DNA from: Bradysia coprophila
Taxonomy: Eukaryota; Arthropoda; Insecta; Diptera; Sciaridae
Assembly (NCBI RefSeq): GCF_014529535.1
Contig: NW_023503374.1
Location: 6,944,001 to 7,008,000, forward strand
Direction: 5' to 3'
Length of the DNA: 64,000 nucleotides
Part shown: in pieces, positions 24,101 through 39,100 of the stretch
Layout of the letters: each line of letters starts with the position of its first letter
Numbering within the stretch: the first letter of the stretch is position 1
The notes under the pieces: generated by a model
Seen by the model: the letters and a program-made list of their open reading frames with translations, nothing else
What the model was told of the DNA's origin: nothing
Database searches by the model: none
Program-made: the position numbers and the translations under genes

Positions 24101-27100
24101 TTTCATGTGATCTGTGAGTTTTATATATTTTTCTTACTTTGTTAGAATTGTGTTACACGGAGTGATTCTTTAAAAACTTCAAGCGGCTTCATATTTAAAA
24201 TGTTTTATACATTTGCTGACAGATTCAATCTATCTAACCGTACAAACAACTACAAGTAAATTTTAAGTAAACTCCGCTTGTGTCTCTGAAGAATCACTCA
24301 ATAACTATTTTTTTTTTTAATGTGACGACTTGGTTAAGTTGATTAAATTAAATAAGAAATGTTAGATTTGATGAGCAAATTTTGGAAATAAACATTTTCA
24401 ATTTTACTTTTACCATAATTTAATAAATGAATTGATAATCCGAAGCTCTTGACAGGTTCCACAAGATTTATTTCATTTGTTTTTTCAGCAGAAATTGTAG
24501 TGTATCAATTTTTCGTTTTTTTCGAAACATTTGCAAATTCAAGTGATAAAAAGAAGAATTTTTCGAGCCTTTTTAAAAAACTTTTATCTTCCATAGCTGA
24601 TATTCACTGAACCAAATATTTTGATAAATGTGGATGCCAATTATCAGATTTTTACCAATAACATAAATGTCATCTGTTAGTGGCAACGATAACGAAAATA
24701 AGTGATGAGCAGTAGAGTTAGCGCAGTCTTCTATATTAAAGTATATGTTGAAACTATTGAAGTACAAGATTTTGAAGTGTTTGAAAGACAATTTAAACAA
24801 TTGAAGTAATAGATTTAATTCGTGAAATAAACATTGAAGTGTTGTATCTTTGGTAAAAGATAGAAGACATTGAATTGCGTTTCGAATCTACAAAAAAACA
24901 TCCACAAAATTTCACGCCCAACTCCAAGCTGGGAATTATAACACAAGAGCTTTGAATCGAAGTTTAGAAAGAAAAAAATTAAATCAAGATTTAATCGACT
25001 CAACAGAAGCAAAATAAAGGAGAAAAATAAAACGTAAAGCGACAAGTGAAAGTAGCACCAAACTTAAAAGCTTCCAAATGACAAAATTGAAGGAAATATG
25101 CCACCCTATGAATATAAATCGAACCACCAATGGATGGATAAAATCATATAATAAGGAAGAAAAGAAACAAACGTAACAAGATACATAAGCCCCAAATGTC
25201 CAAATTATTTTTTTTTTATAAAAAATGATCATTTTGACTGTAAAAAGAATAGAAATTTCTTTTTGTGTTTTCTTCTGGGGCCTTACCGCATAGATTCATA
25301 AGAGAGTTCGATTTTCTGCCCCTAAAATTCAAGTTGCTGCCCTTCGCTACGGATATACGTGATAATGTACGACCTCGTTCGACAGTTGGTTCTGTAAAAA
25401 CAGCCCAATCATATTGTTGGAATTGAAATAAAAAAATTCCCCAGCAAATTTTGTTAATTACAAAGTACAGTAAAGGTAGACTTAATAAAAGAAAAATGAA
25501 GAAAAAGAACTAAAAAGTAGACAAAAAATTGTAAATATAAAGATCGTCCAGTTTTTGATTTGGTGCGCATCGAAGAGGATAATGTAAAATTAAAAGAAAA
25601 CTAAAGAAAAACCAAATTTATGTCGCAAGAATAAGAATTAGTTTCGACGAAGAGGAGTTTTCAAATATCGCAACAGACCGAGACTGTGTACCTCACAAAT
25701 CAACCGTTTGAGACCAATGTCCATATCATTACGCTTACTGATAGGAACAGCATTTGTTCAACGATTTTGGAGCCACTGGGACTACGATAATACTCTTAGT
25801 CCATACCTCAGAAATCAAACTTTGTAGAAAATTTAAATTGGTGACAAAATGAGCCATTAATGCCAAATGCAAGATCGAATTTCAAAATAAAATTCCTATT
25901 TAAAAAGGACTGTTGTACCAGAGGCTATTCAAGTTCAAAATTTGACTCACGTAGCAAAACAGGTCGGTTAATAAAGGATTGCTTTTAGGTGCAATTCTTC
26001 ATTTGGCATCAATTTGACACCAATTTGAATTTTCTACATGTGTGATGGCTGAGGTGCCTTCCTAGCCTCAAAAGTACGACAAATGTTATTCGTATCGGTT
26101 TGTTTAACAATACGGCATAGGTCTCATACCATGGTCCTTTGAGTGCCTGAGATACACGTAGAGTCTGGGTCTAACAAAAGTTTTATTTGAATAAATTTTT
26201 CAAACTTTCCCGAATTGTAACTTAGTCAATCAACTCGTTTCTCAATTTCTGAAGACTTTTTATGTTTCGTGACTAATGAGATTTTCAAAAAATTAGAATG
26301 ACTGACCTTACAAACATTTAAACATTTTTCATGTGTGACGCTCTATTCAAAGAAAAAATAATTTTCCATTTTACTAGTCATTTAGATGTGACCACCATTA
26401 TGAGAGAGACAATTGAGACGCAAAAGTCACAAAGTCTGTGAAAATGAATAATTTTTTGTCTCCTAAACGGAATGGATTGGTGACATAACAGAGAATTTTA
26501 GCAGTCTCTTTCGATCTCTGAAATTTACGCCCACAAAATATAAAATCAAATTTGTAGTGACTAAGAGAAGTACGAATTGAAATAAAGCGCATTGTGATTA
26601 ACAACAAACTGCGACTTGTTCTAGGTAACGGCACAAAGTAAATAAAAAATCATAAAGAAAAAAAACGCGCATTCGGAACAAAAAGTTTCCTTTTGGCTTA
26701 AAGTCACGCCGACCGATAACTAAATCGAACTCAAAATTACAAATAAAACCAAAAAAGATTCAGTAAAATAAACAATTTTGCCTAAGAATCAACTGGATGA
26801 ATGATGAGTGCAAAACGAAAGATTTATGAGACTCTGTATAATAATAACAACAAAAAATTGTTAGTTCAACTTAACAAATAACAAACGTTAGTAATGGCTG
26901 AAAACAACCCAACAGTAATTGACCACCAACAAAGCGATGTTTTTTACGTCGATTTTCAATGACAGAATCGAGAGATTACTACAATGAAAGTTCGATGGTT
27001 TTCAGTCACTTTCAATTTAATAATCTCAAAATGCCTAAAACTATTGATCATATGTATGGTCAAATAATGTGGAAGTTTTTGTTAAGGCTCGAAACAGGCC

Positions 27101-30100
27101 TTAAGTCAAACCGGAAATCAGATCCATCTGACACGATTTCATCTGCAAATGATCTGAGCCTGAATCTGAAAATTGTAAACGATTCGGCTGGACGTGATCT
27201 CTTTTACATGAATTAGTCACAATTTTCAGATTTTAGGTAAAATTCATACCAGGTCAAATGTAATTCATTCACTTCCAGTAGCCTGATTTTCCGCTTATTC
27301 CCGGACCTGTTCCGAACTTTAGTTTTTCAGCTTGTGGTGTTGATAATACCAGAATATAAAGTGCATGCAAATATGTTAGTGTGTAAATGAACGGGCCAGG
27401 TGCTGTATGTTCCCCCCGTAGAAACAGTTGACTGTACAGGCAATACATTTTATTGTAACGTAGCTTCGAGCACAATAGCATTCGGGTCGAAATTTCGTAT
27501 TGTTAACGTCCACCATTATATCAAGTCCATAATCAAATCATACGGATTGTCAAAGATGGACAATACAACTTGACCCTTAAGCGTAGAGCAGTGTCGAAAA
27601 CATTGTTTCCATAAAAACGTTTCCTTCCGTCAACGATACTGCTGAGGATCATAATATACAAGGCACCAGATATTGTTAGTCCAACAAATTCAACATTCGC
27701 AAACCTTTTAGAAACGGCTAATCATCTGCTATTGACAACGAATAACGAAATCAACAATAAATTATTGACTCCAGCTGTGTATATTATTAACGTAGAGTAC
27801 AACCAATGAAGTACAAGATTTGGTAACAAAACGTTTCAACAGAAGAAGTAATAGATTGAATCTTTATGTGGCGAAACGATTCCCGTTTATAAAAGGTTAA
27901 TTCATGGTGTGTTAAAAGTAAGGGTAAAATTGAAGAATGACCAAAAGGTAGCTTAGCTATGTCTACCAATATCAAAGTCATTTTCATAGTAAGCCAAACG
28001 TCAATCGAGGAGAGGATAAATCTAGAAAACTCTTTATTTTGAGAGTGCATAGCTGTACGAACACCAATTGAAAATATTATTAAAAGTTGGCTCGTAGAAT
28101 CGTGGAGAATTCTCATTTATCCGTCCCTCATAACCTTTTGATCAATCTAACAATTCGCCTACAACTATCATGTCTAAGTGTTTTTAGTGTTATGTCTAGC
28201 TGCCAAAAGCTTGAAAACTGTTAAATGTTTTTAGTCGAATGTTAAGTGTTGAGTAAAACGTAAAAGTTAAACATATAGCACCACCACCAACCTCTTGACG
28301 CTTTATAGGAACCCCTTCGACCAATAGGCGTTGAACTTGTGCTCGGATATTCATCGGGTGATTCTGCGTAAAATTGTTTTTTTCATTTAACATTAAAAGT
28401 AATCTCTGGACGGACGATTGGTTAATGTTTTCACATTTTCATTTGTGTACAACACATAAATGTATGGACGGACAGTAGGTAGAAAAATAAAACGAAAAAA
28501 AGGAACCCAGAAAAAAAAGCTAAGAAGTCTACTCACCTCGTATCGCCAACGAATCGGTTGAACCTCTATAGTAATCGCGTCTGATCGAATTCGAGCTTAA
28601 CTGTCTTCCTAAGCCTATGCGAAATCAAAGTAAAAAAAAATAAAAAACGAAAAACAACACAAAAAGGTGATGAATGAGTCAATCGAAATTGCATTTTTAC
28701 AAAAATGTGATCGGTGAGACGATTCATGCAGGAAAAGAAATCGTTTTGTCAATTCACAAAATATTGCGCCCAACGTACCTGTTAAATTCGTATTAGAGCC
28801 CTTCTTGTCCCGACTAGATAAACTCGATGCTTCGCTTTGATCGATCGATCCCCTTTCCACGCATATCGTCTTCGGTCTCGGTCGCGAAACCGCTTTCTGT
28901 TGCCTCATTTTCGGTGGCGCTGCTGGAGATGACATTTGCTGTTTGATCAACGCAAAATCATTTCGATCGATCGTGATGCCCTTCTGCTCCGCTTCTTCGA
29001 CGGCTTTCTTATATTTATGTTGTTCCAAGATCAGTGCTCGTCGAGCCGCCTGCTCTTCGCGTTTTCTGGCACGTTCGTCCTCCTTTTCACGTTCTTTTTC
29101 ACGACGTTGCATCGCATCGATTTCTTTTCGCGCTTTAGCTTCTTCTTGTTGCTGTCGTCGCTGTAGGGAGAGTAGCATGATTTTCTCTTTCTTGCGCTCC
29201 ATTTCGTCAACTGACTCCTGGAATGAAGAAAATTCAGAGTTTAGTTAACTGATGAACAACGAGCCAGTAATAAGATCAACCGTACCGGGTCCAAATTCTT
29301 CAGCTCATCGTCGATTATCAATGCTTTCGATTCGGTGTTGCCACCGAACGATTGCCGGTGATTTGTGACATCTTCCAAATGTCGACGGTCCAAAATTGCC
29401 GATACTTGGTTGTCGCTGACATGTTGACGTCGTGCAACCGGTTCGGGTTTCTTGTAGGTATTATTACTGATGGACTCGTCGGCATATCGATGATTATTGA
29501 TCGTTGAGTCGTTATCGAAGGCAGAGAAAGATGAATTGCGTTTAGCATCTGATGATCGAACAGAATTTTGTCGTTTGAGATATTTGACCGAATTTCGTTT
29601 GTTATCCACAAATTTTACCTTGATTTCGTCGCTCTTGATTCAGTTCACGACCCAGTTGCTCACTTTGATCCTGCTTATCACTATCAATGCTACGTTCTTT
29701 CTTCGGCGAACGTTTCGTTCGCAACGGAGGTTTTGGCCTTTTCGGTTGAACATTATCGAAGGCGATATAGAAGCCCTTTTGTTCGTTAACCGCTTCTTCG
29801 TTCGGATCCTGTGAAAAATGTGAATTAATTTTGGCTGCTGAATTTGGTGTCGCTCAAAGTCTTACTTGAAAACTATTCATATTTAACGATGGCCGTGTCG
29901 GTGACGGTATTCTATAAGTCAATTTACCACTGGTGATGTTCAACCGACCCAAATCCAAGTCCTGTTCCTGTTCGACTGATGTGATATTCGGACGTTGAAA
30001 CATTGATGGAGGCTTCGACTGACCATTCCCAATCGGATCGACAGAGTCATCATCGCCGATAAATGAAATACTTTGAGGAGCCATATCATCTATGGGCGGA

Positions 30101-33100
30101 CTGATTGGCTGCCGATTGCTGTCGATGTGAGATTTCGGATCGCCGCTAATGATTTGCGAAATTTGTCGATGTACGCGAGAATGTTGCGGACTTTCGTACG
30201 ACTGTTCGTTTCTGTCGTAGTCATTGCCATTTTGATGCAACATGAAACCTTGACTCGATGGCTGACTCGGTGACTTCCACGTTCTTGTATCAATTTTCGG
30301 CGAATTCTGTTGCCAGGCATTGACATCCAATGGTATTTGTTGGTTGTTTGTCGGTGCCTGAGCCCATGTTCGACGTGGAGGCGGTTGTGGCGGATTGTCA
30401 TGTAGGTAGAATTGGTTTTGTGATGGCTGCGCAGGCGGAGGTGATTCGTATTCCCGATATTGTGGCTGTTCGACGCGATACGTTTGATACTGATTGACTT
30501 CGGGATACGCATTGACATATTGGTTGCCGTAGTATTGGCCATTGTCATTCATGAACGGGGAACATTCGCGTGAGTTCGTGATGTATTGACCTTGATCGTT
30601 GATGTACTGATGTTGAGGATCTCGGCTGGGCGGTCGCATGATCATCGGTTGCTGGTTGTATGGCTGGCTTAGATGTGGAGTCGAACCGAAATTCGAAGGC
30701 GGCATATTTCGGTATTGTTGGGGAATGTTTTGTGAGGAACCATGATACTGTATCATGTTGGCGATTTGTTGGGCTTGTAACAGCTGTTGAGCTTGTATTG
30801 CCTGAGCTTGCATTTGGCTTTGTTGATTTGTTAATCGATGGATATCTTGCTGGATGTCTTTCAAATTTGAGTTCATTATGGCAATGCTTTGCTGTAAGAT
30901 TTTTGCGGTTTAGTTATTGAGTAAAATTGATCAAAATTTCCGTTTAACAACCTGATATTGATCGATTTCTGATGGATCTAGATCTGGAGTCTTCTTCGAA
31001 TCAGAATGTTGCTCCCATCTTGTGTCGGTAATATCTGGCAAATCCTGTGATTTTGTTAGAATATTATGTTAATGTCACGTTGTAGTTATTCACATCGAAC
31101 GGTTAAAAAGCCTCTAAGTACTAGCCATTAATACAAACAAGCATCAATGATACAAAAAAAATGTTAAATAAAATCAACAAAACAAAAGTTAAGCAACACA
31201 AATGACAAATTAATCACTGTATTCACCTGTAAACTACAAGGTTTATCGGATTTTTCAACATCATTGGACGAGGTAGAGGAGCTACAATCCTTATTCTCAT
31301 TATCAGTTTGATTGTGTGCTTTGCCCTATATGAACCACCACCACAAACGATAATTAAAATTTAATTTACGTGTCGTAATTGTTACTGGTGCTTAACTTAC
31401 TCATAAATTCATAACAAAAAACAATAAAAATCATTAAATAATCATGCAGAAAGAAGGAAGGTCTTCCTTTGAATGGTAATGGACACTATGGTCTGTCGTG
31501 GATTTTTCGTTTATTTATTCTACGTGAGGTGATTGTGCCAAAAGATTCATTTAAAAAATATATTCGAGACTAGTCTATTGGTTTGTAAATCGTCGGTGAA
31601 TTGTTTACCGAATTGATACCTTACCGATTCATTATCCATAACTCTTTCATCGATTTGCTAATTTTCAAAATTGAATTTGTGAAAGTTTTTGTATTCTTAT
31701 CAAAGACGAAGAGTGTAATTGAGATGATGGTGATCTGATGATCCAAATAAATGGAAATGCTACGGCAAAATTTATGATAATCGATTTGCGTCAGTTGCCT
31801 TGCTGACGAGGATAATTAATGAATGAATGCAACCAATAGTGCTAAACGTAACTCGTATTTTTTGTAAAACGAAAGCTCTTTATGCACAAAATTTTAAAGT
31901 TGATCACAAAAATTGCGCGAATGCTTGTACACAATAATTGATTATCAATGCTCGAATAAGTGGACAAGTCAGTACATTATTAGAAACGGCTAGTCATCTG
32001 TTATCAACAACTATGACGAAATGAAACGCTGAGCTCTGACCAGTTTTCTCATATAGCAAAACGTACGGTAAACCAAATGAAGTAAAAGATTTTGCACCAA
32101 AAACGTTAAGTAAAACGTTGAATAACAGATCTGTTTGCAACAATCGCATAAAATTTGACTTTATACGACAGTTTGTCACCGAAAAATCGAACAAATAAAA
32201 ACGCTTCTCGGAGGCCTTTATTTCAGGGAATCTTTATTTAGATCACCTGTAATCCGGCATGGTCCTAAGACAAAAACATTAGCCGCATTTTCGGACATTT
32301 TAAGTAGGTTTAGAAACAGCAGTCGTTACTTCTGTTACTTCTTTTGTTAAAAGTATCGCGTTAGCAAATCTTGTACTTCTCCGGTTTTACTTTAAACGTT
32401 GCTGTATATAAGCTTCAAATCGTAACTTATTAACTCTTTTGCCAATAACAGATGATAAGCCGTTCCTAAAAAGTTCCTGCACCCCATCCTCCATCCATCT
32501 GGTTGTACATAGGCGACCATTTTAGCAACAAATGTGGTTTGAGTTGAACATAAAAATTTAATTAAAATGTAAATATCCCCCACCCCCGGTTCTTTTTTTT
32601 ATGAGTCTGTCGCTTACCCGGTTCGAATAATTTCTAAATATTTTTACAAAAAAAAAAGATTTTGCAGACCATGTGAACACCTTCTCCTCTAACAACTTTC
32701 CACCTCCACACAAAACATCGACCGACAAATTTCTTACGCACCACAAAACAGTTTTACCAATTTTACCAAAATAATTAAATTAAATCAAAACGAAAACAAA
32801 TTGAAAAACAATGAAGAAAGTCGACTAATGAACAGTGATAGTGAGATTCCCCGAACATAGACTGCTCACCTTGTTAATAGCTTGAAAAAATGCCGCTTTT
32901 CCAACCTTTTGTTGCTGGCGACTCAAAGCGAATTCCATTTTTCTCTTTTCTTGTAAAATGTGTCGACGATGCTCCTCCAATTTCATACGAATAGCTGACA
33001 ATTTCGAGTCATCAATCTGGGAACGATCTTCGTCGACTGAAATTTTTTAATTTTGAATTGTTTTGCTCAAAGGTTTATGAAGTGGATGATCAAGACCAAC

Positions 33101-36100
33101 TTACCATCATTGTCAATTTGTTGGAAATTCATTGATTGCTGTTGCCATGTAGTTGTTTTCGGATTTGCGGGTGGTATGTTCACGAACGATTTTTTCCGCT
33201 TCGAAGTGTCATCCTCAACGGACTGTATTTGCTGACGATTGAATTGTGTAACATCACCATCTGTTGTGTCTTTTTCTTTGGAATGTGTTACGTTGCGTTG
33301 TGTTACGTTGTCCATGCTAATGATGAAATGAGAATGCAATCAAAAGCAATTTTAATAACTGACCACGGAACATACCTTGGATGACGTCTCATTGTTCCCG
33401 TTTTTTCCGTTTCACGATCTTGCTTTTCCGGCTCCGAATCATTATCGTAACCGATTTGCAATGTGCCGCGTGCGTCAGCAATTGATGATCGAACAGCTAC
33501 AGCCGGTTCGGTGTGATTGTTCACCGTGGAGTTGGAGAATTTTCGTTCCCTTTCAACCGGTCGTCCAATCATATTCAGTTGATCTTGAGAACCGCCAAAA
33601 TTTTCGATGGTCAATTGAGAGTCTTCACTTAATGAGTTTCTTCTGGATCGGCGACCTGATTAGAAAGAAGAGAACAGTTGCTGTCTTATTCGCGTTTATC
33701 GGGTTTAATATCCTAAGAACAGTGTTAAATGCAGAGCATTGTGTTCAGTTGTCTATGCCAGAAGAATATCGCATTTCATCTACGCTATATTGTCTTTACG
33801 AGCTCATAACAAAATGTACAAAATCAATTACCTGCATAACTGGTACGACGAGCATCTTCCCAATTACTTGGACGGCCTGCTGCCATATTATCACCTACAA
33901 GTGCCACGAAAAAGAAAAGAAAAACAAAAACAAAAAATGAACACGCTAGCCACTAATTCAAGACAACAACATGATGATGAGCATTAGGTCGTAAAAGTTA
34001 AATGAAAATGATGGAATACCATCAGTCCACTGAATGGAATTTGAAACATTTTTTCACTTGAATTCTACAGTATGAGTGCACTAGCTGAAAAACAGCTGAA
34101 GCAAATGCATGCCTAAATTTCACTGATGTCCGCTGTATCTTTTTATGCATTGAAACCTATTTGGACTGCATACCAATCTTCAAAGTAGTAAGGACTAAAA
34201 AAAAGTCTTTGTAAATGGGCTCGCCAAGCACAATCTCTTTATCATTAATTCATTAATGAGTCTCGCAAGCAGTTAAGAAATTCAAGTGAATCTGCCGTTT
34301 TAGAAGAGTTCTCGAATAAAACAAGTCATCGGAAGAATATTCCTTCAACTTCTTTTGACCGAATGGAAACGGTCATGGTGAACAAATAATTATAAAAAAG
34401 ATCACAAGTTGCTAATGACGAAAGACATTGTCAGGAAAATTCGAAGGAGAAATAAGTTAAGTACCTCGCCAAAGTAGTATTGTTGACAACTCTACATTGT
34501 TCTAATTCAAATCTCTACCACTCCTATTTTCACTCCACTACATCATCTATAGTCACACTATCCTCACTGGGTGAATGGACATGCCTTTCTAAGTAATGAA
34601 GTGAAAATGAAACAACAAAAATCGATCAAACAACTTACCTCGTTCATCGTTCTTCGAATCATGATTACTCTTCTCTTTGGCTTGTCTAAGTCGAGCTGGT
34701 ACAAGTGGCTCCTGCATCGAGGCTAATGTCGGTATAGTACGACCGCGGTGCACAACAAAGCCTATGCACCGAACAAAATGAAAACGGGTGCAATTAACAA
34801 AGCCGAGATTGCAAAGGAATAAAAGAAAACGGAGAAAACGTTAATGAAAATATCGACAACAAACAAAGCCTATTAAGTGAGTAGATTGAAGCGTAACCAA
34901 CTTTTCACAAATGTGTTTTCGTATCACACATTGAAAGCGCGACTTTTAAAGAAAATTTAGTTCATAATTAAATGCGCAAAAAAAGACTGCTCACAATAAT
35001 GACGCAGCCAGTAAAAAAGTGCATCAATTTGAGAGGTAATCTCTCATCTCTCGCTAGAGATTTAAAGTTGAAAAGTTTTAGTTAAACGAAAACGAAATTT
35101 TTAACTCGTATCCTGAGTGTATGATGCATGCAGCGATGCATGTAACGTATAAATGACTATGACAGTGGCTGCTCAAAGTCAAAATTTACAAAGTGCATGA
35201 CCAATCTTTGAAAATTTGGTTAAGCCTCAAGTAGATATTTAAATAAGAAATTAAGTGGAAAGCTTCATAAATTACCTTCTTCCTGTCCACACTGTTCTGG
35301 CACTTCACGTGGTGGCGTTGGTTTACGCATTGTCGTAGCAGATGTTGATCGTGTTACTATATTGGTGTTTACAGGGAAAATCAAATGTCTTAGTAAAAGG
35401 AGTTCATTGGTAAATGTGCTATGCGTCTTGCTTGTAAATATATACAATGTGTGACATTAACATTGGAGTCAGGGCGCATTATACCACAGTTTACTGATTA
35501 TTTTTTACGGAAGTCAATTTTCAACCAAAAAATGCGTCCTGACTATAGAAACATTGACATTGACAATAAAATAATCAAAATGCACATAAATAATGTAACA
35601 TTCCAGCAAGCAAACAGCAGAATAAATAAGAAATAAAAAGAAGAAAACACTAAAAAAAATAAAACCAACAATTCATGCATGTATTGAGTATTAAGTAACA
35701 TAATGAGTCAGTTCTGTACTGTATATAAAAGTCATTTGTGACCAGTGTTTCAATATGTAAATTTTAATGCGATTCAAATAGCCGAAAATGTAATTTCGTG
35801 TAGTCAACCTTTTGCCGACTATATATCAAGTGTTAGGGGTCATTCCTTCATTATGTGCGAAGGGGTAGGGAAGTTTCAGAAACGCCTCGTGTATCACAGC
35901 TTGTCATAATAGTATCGTTCCTACTCATCGCACGTTTTACGGCTTTTTTGAACCGGTTTGCAATTTGTCAAGGATTTCTAACAATTTCGCTCGTTTAGTT
36001 GACCCACGAGCCAATAGAGAAACGTATCGCCGTTTGGTCAAGTCTCTGTCGATTGTCAAAACATTGAAAAATCCGACAGCTGTGTAAAGGCAAGCAACTA

Positions 36101-39100
36101 TAACCATGCCGGTATTGAAAACGCCAAATGGTCCTCTGAAGTCTTCTGGAGTTTCTCGTTTCACTGGTATACGTCTAGTGAAGTCCGTAATATGCACCGT
36201 CCACCCCAAATGTCCGTACGGACGTTCAGCTGGGATGCTAATGGACCCGTTTATTTGTGATTTGCGAAAATTTATTGGCTCCCCATGATTCTACGGAAGA
36301 TGAAAAATCGCAAGCTAAATAATGGCAGAAATTTCGTGAAAATTCTCGTCCAGTGAAATCGAAAATTTTGTGAAGTCCGTAATATGCACCGTCCACCCCA
36401 AATGTCCGTACGGACGTTCAGCTGGGATGCTAATGGACCCGTTTATTTGTGATTTGCGAAAATTTATTGGCTCCCCATGATTCTACGGAAGATGAAAAAT
36501 CGCAAGCTAAATAATGGCAGAAATTTCGTGAAAATTCTCGTCCAGTGAAATCGAAAATTTTGTGAAGTCCGTAATATGCACCGTCCACCCCAAATGTCCG
36601 TACGGACGTTCAGCTGGGATGCTAATGGACCCGTTTATTTGTGATTTGCGAAAATTTATTGGCTCCCCATGATTCTACGGAAGATGAAAAATCGCAAGCT
36701 AAATAATGGCAGAAATTTCGTGAAAATTCTCGTCCAGTGAAATCGAAAATTTTGTGAAGTCCGTAATATGCACCGTCCACCCCAAATGTCCGTACGGACG
36801 TTCAGCTGGGATGCTAATGGACCCGTTTATTTGTGATTTGCGAAAATTTATTGGCTCCCCCCGTAATTCCAGGGATACTTATAAAATTAATACCACTTTT
36901 CTTATTCAAAATAATTTCTTTTTTATTTCTTCGTATAGTCGCTGAGCGTCTGCGCAGCTTTTAATAAATTGAAAGAACGTTCCGCTGGTAATGTTTCCGT
37001 ATGCTGATCTGTTGGTCGGTGCCCAAACTGGTTCGGAGAAGTAGTGTAGTCTTGATTTGCACCGAGAGGCCTGTAATCACTGTCGCGTGTTCCGCTTGTT
37101 AAAGTTGTATTGACGATACGGTCCATTGTCAAATGACACGTTACCCTCCATCACATCCAATATCCAACGCATTGATTTGTACACGCAATCGTGGCTTTCT
37201 ACTTGCGTACCGAAAATCACATTTATGACGTTTTTCTCTCCAAACTTTCCTTTATGCAAAAACTGCATAGGAGTATACGGCATCGTAGCTGTATGCATTC
37301 GTGGCTCAAACCAGAAATACTCCCGTTGCTTCGATCCGTCAATCATTCGTTGCCGAACAACGAGTACGCCGAAATGCGTTTCGTAACGTTTTCCAGTTGG
37401 CGTCACTGCGTTCATGTTCACACTGAAATCGCCTACTTGCGACGCAAAAAGCAGAATGCAGTGTTTCGTGTCTTCTTTCCATTCGTTTGCGTTCAACTTT
37501 CCCGATATGCTTTTCAGTATCGCACTCCAAGAATCCTGCAATTTCGAGGAGGCAACGTCAACGGACTTCTTGCTTCTTCCAAAGTAGCTACCGTGCATTG
37601 CGTCGAAAACGGAAAATTGGCTGCAGTTTTGGCTTGACAACAGCGTTTTCACGTCGCTCCACAAATCCCATTCCATATTGAACAGTTTCATGCGATCGTG
37701 CTCCGGAGAAACGAATCCAATCTTTTTTGTGTAAATGCCGTCTTTGATTCGACGCTCAAAAAGCAGATCGAAATCATTCAATGGACATCGTTCCGCTATC
37801 GTCATGCCACATGCCACACTCCGGTGCATTCCAATTTTCGTCGTTTTTATTGCTGTATCGAAACGATCACTATTGCCACTTCCGACCAATAATCCCTTCG
37901 TAGCAGCCTCATACAGGTCCAGTGCCACACAATGAGCCACACTCGATAGCGGTTCGATCGTTGCATATTCGGTCGGCCAGCCAAGCCAAATCACTACGTA
38001 CCATTCACCGTCTCGTTCGTCCACGCACTTCAATTTCAGAAAGATCGCTTCCACGTAAAATTCTTCGCGTCCGTTCACCAATATTGGACCAGGGAATCGA
38101 TCAACCGGTACGCGTCGATATGTTTGTTCGGGAACATTTGCTGGTACATTCACAAATTTATCCTTTGGAAACTCTGCATATTTCATGAACGACTTGCAAT
38201 TGACTCGCTCGGGAATTTTGAATGATAGTGATGATCCAGCGCTTACTTCGTAGTTCGAAGCAAAATTGGCTACTTCGTCTATGTTCGACTTACGTTTCGA
38301 TGCCACTTCCACCACCAAACTTTTACGTTTCAGAGTATCTTTGTCCGTGCGTTTCGATTTCCGTAGCTTTACTGCCTGCGGACTCGGGCTAATGCAATCA
38401 TCTCCATCTATTTTCAGAAAAATTGTTCGCAAATTGGATGAGTGATTTAGTTGCAAAACATCCACAAAAATGAAAATGAGAAGTGGCACATACCTTCGCC
38501 ACCTTCGGAACCGACTGAATATGAGTTACTATGCGGCTCTACATTTTCCGATTCATCGTCCTGTTGTGGTGGCAATGTTTTTCCGATTTCGATCGGTTCT
38601 TTGGCAGCCGTTGCTTCTTCAAGCGCTGCATTGAATTCCTCCGAATTCCACGACACATTCGCCACGTTACTAAAATCTCGAAGCACTTCTTCTATCACTT
38701 TGTGTGTCACAGACATTTTTTTAATGTTACTTATCGGAACAAAACTACCAGAATGAAGAAAACAAAATGAAGGAGATGACTTTTACACTGTTAATTCTGC
38801 ACCATTGTCTCACAAAAACTTACAATTTAAAAACTAAGTTTGTATGCAATGACGAACTCAATACAAAGGGCCGATAACAATTAAACAGTCAATACAAAGG
38901 CCCTCCGAAACACCACATCAGAATCACAGGGTGAACGCTTAACGCTTTTCGTAAAATTATTTCACAATCACGGACAACGATAAGAAGAATTATAGGATGT
39001 GTGTGGCACCCTTTGTCACCGTTTGTTATATTTTGTTTTTCATTGTCTAGCTCCACAACCGCCTAAACCAACTGTGACTTTCATTATCTAGCTTCAGTCT

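Larger units (their letters stand above)
25392..28291. other. Patronin intron 22; repeats only
   Basis: It holds a SINE- or MITE-like repeat at about 25790-26170 and a TTTTAGAAACGGC-family copy at 27702-27898. An 85-codon open frame at 26959-27216 has no domain and no splice or polyadenylation context, so it is not called as a gene. Confidence 0.5.

Noticed and set aside
26959..27216. 85-codon plus-strand frame inside a Patronin intron
   Set aside because: Starts with ATG but has no motif, no codon bias and no transcript signals; it is short enough to occur by chance.
29549..29618. Apparent frameshift in Patronin between exons 18 and 19
   Set aside because: A 70-bp intron with donor GTAAAA and acceptor ATCATCAG restores the frame.
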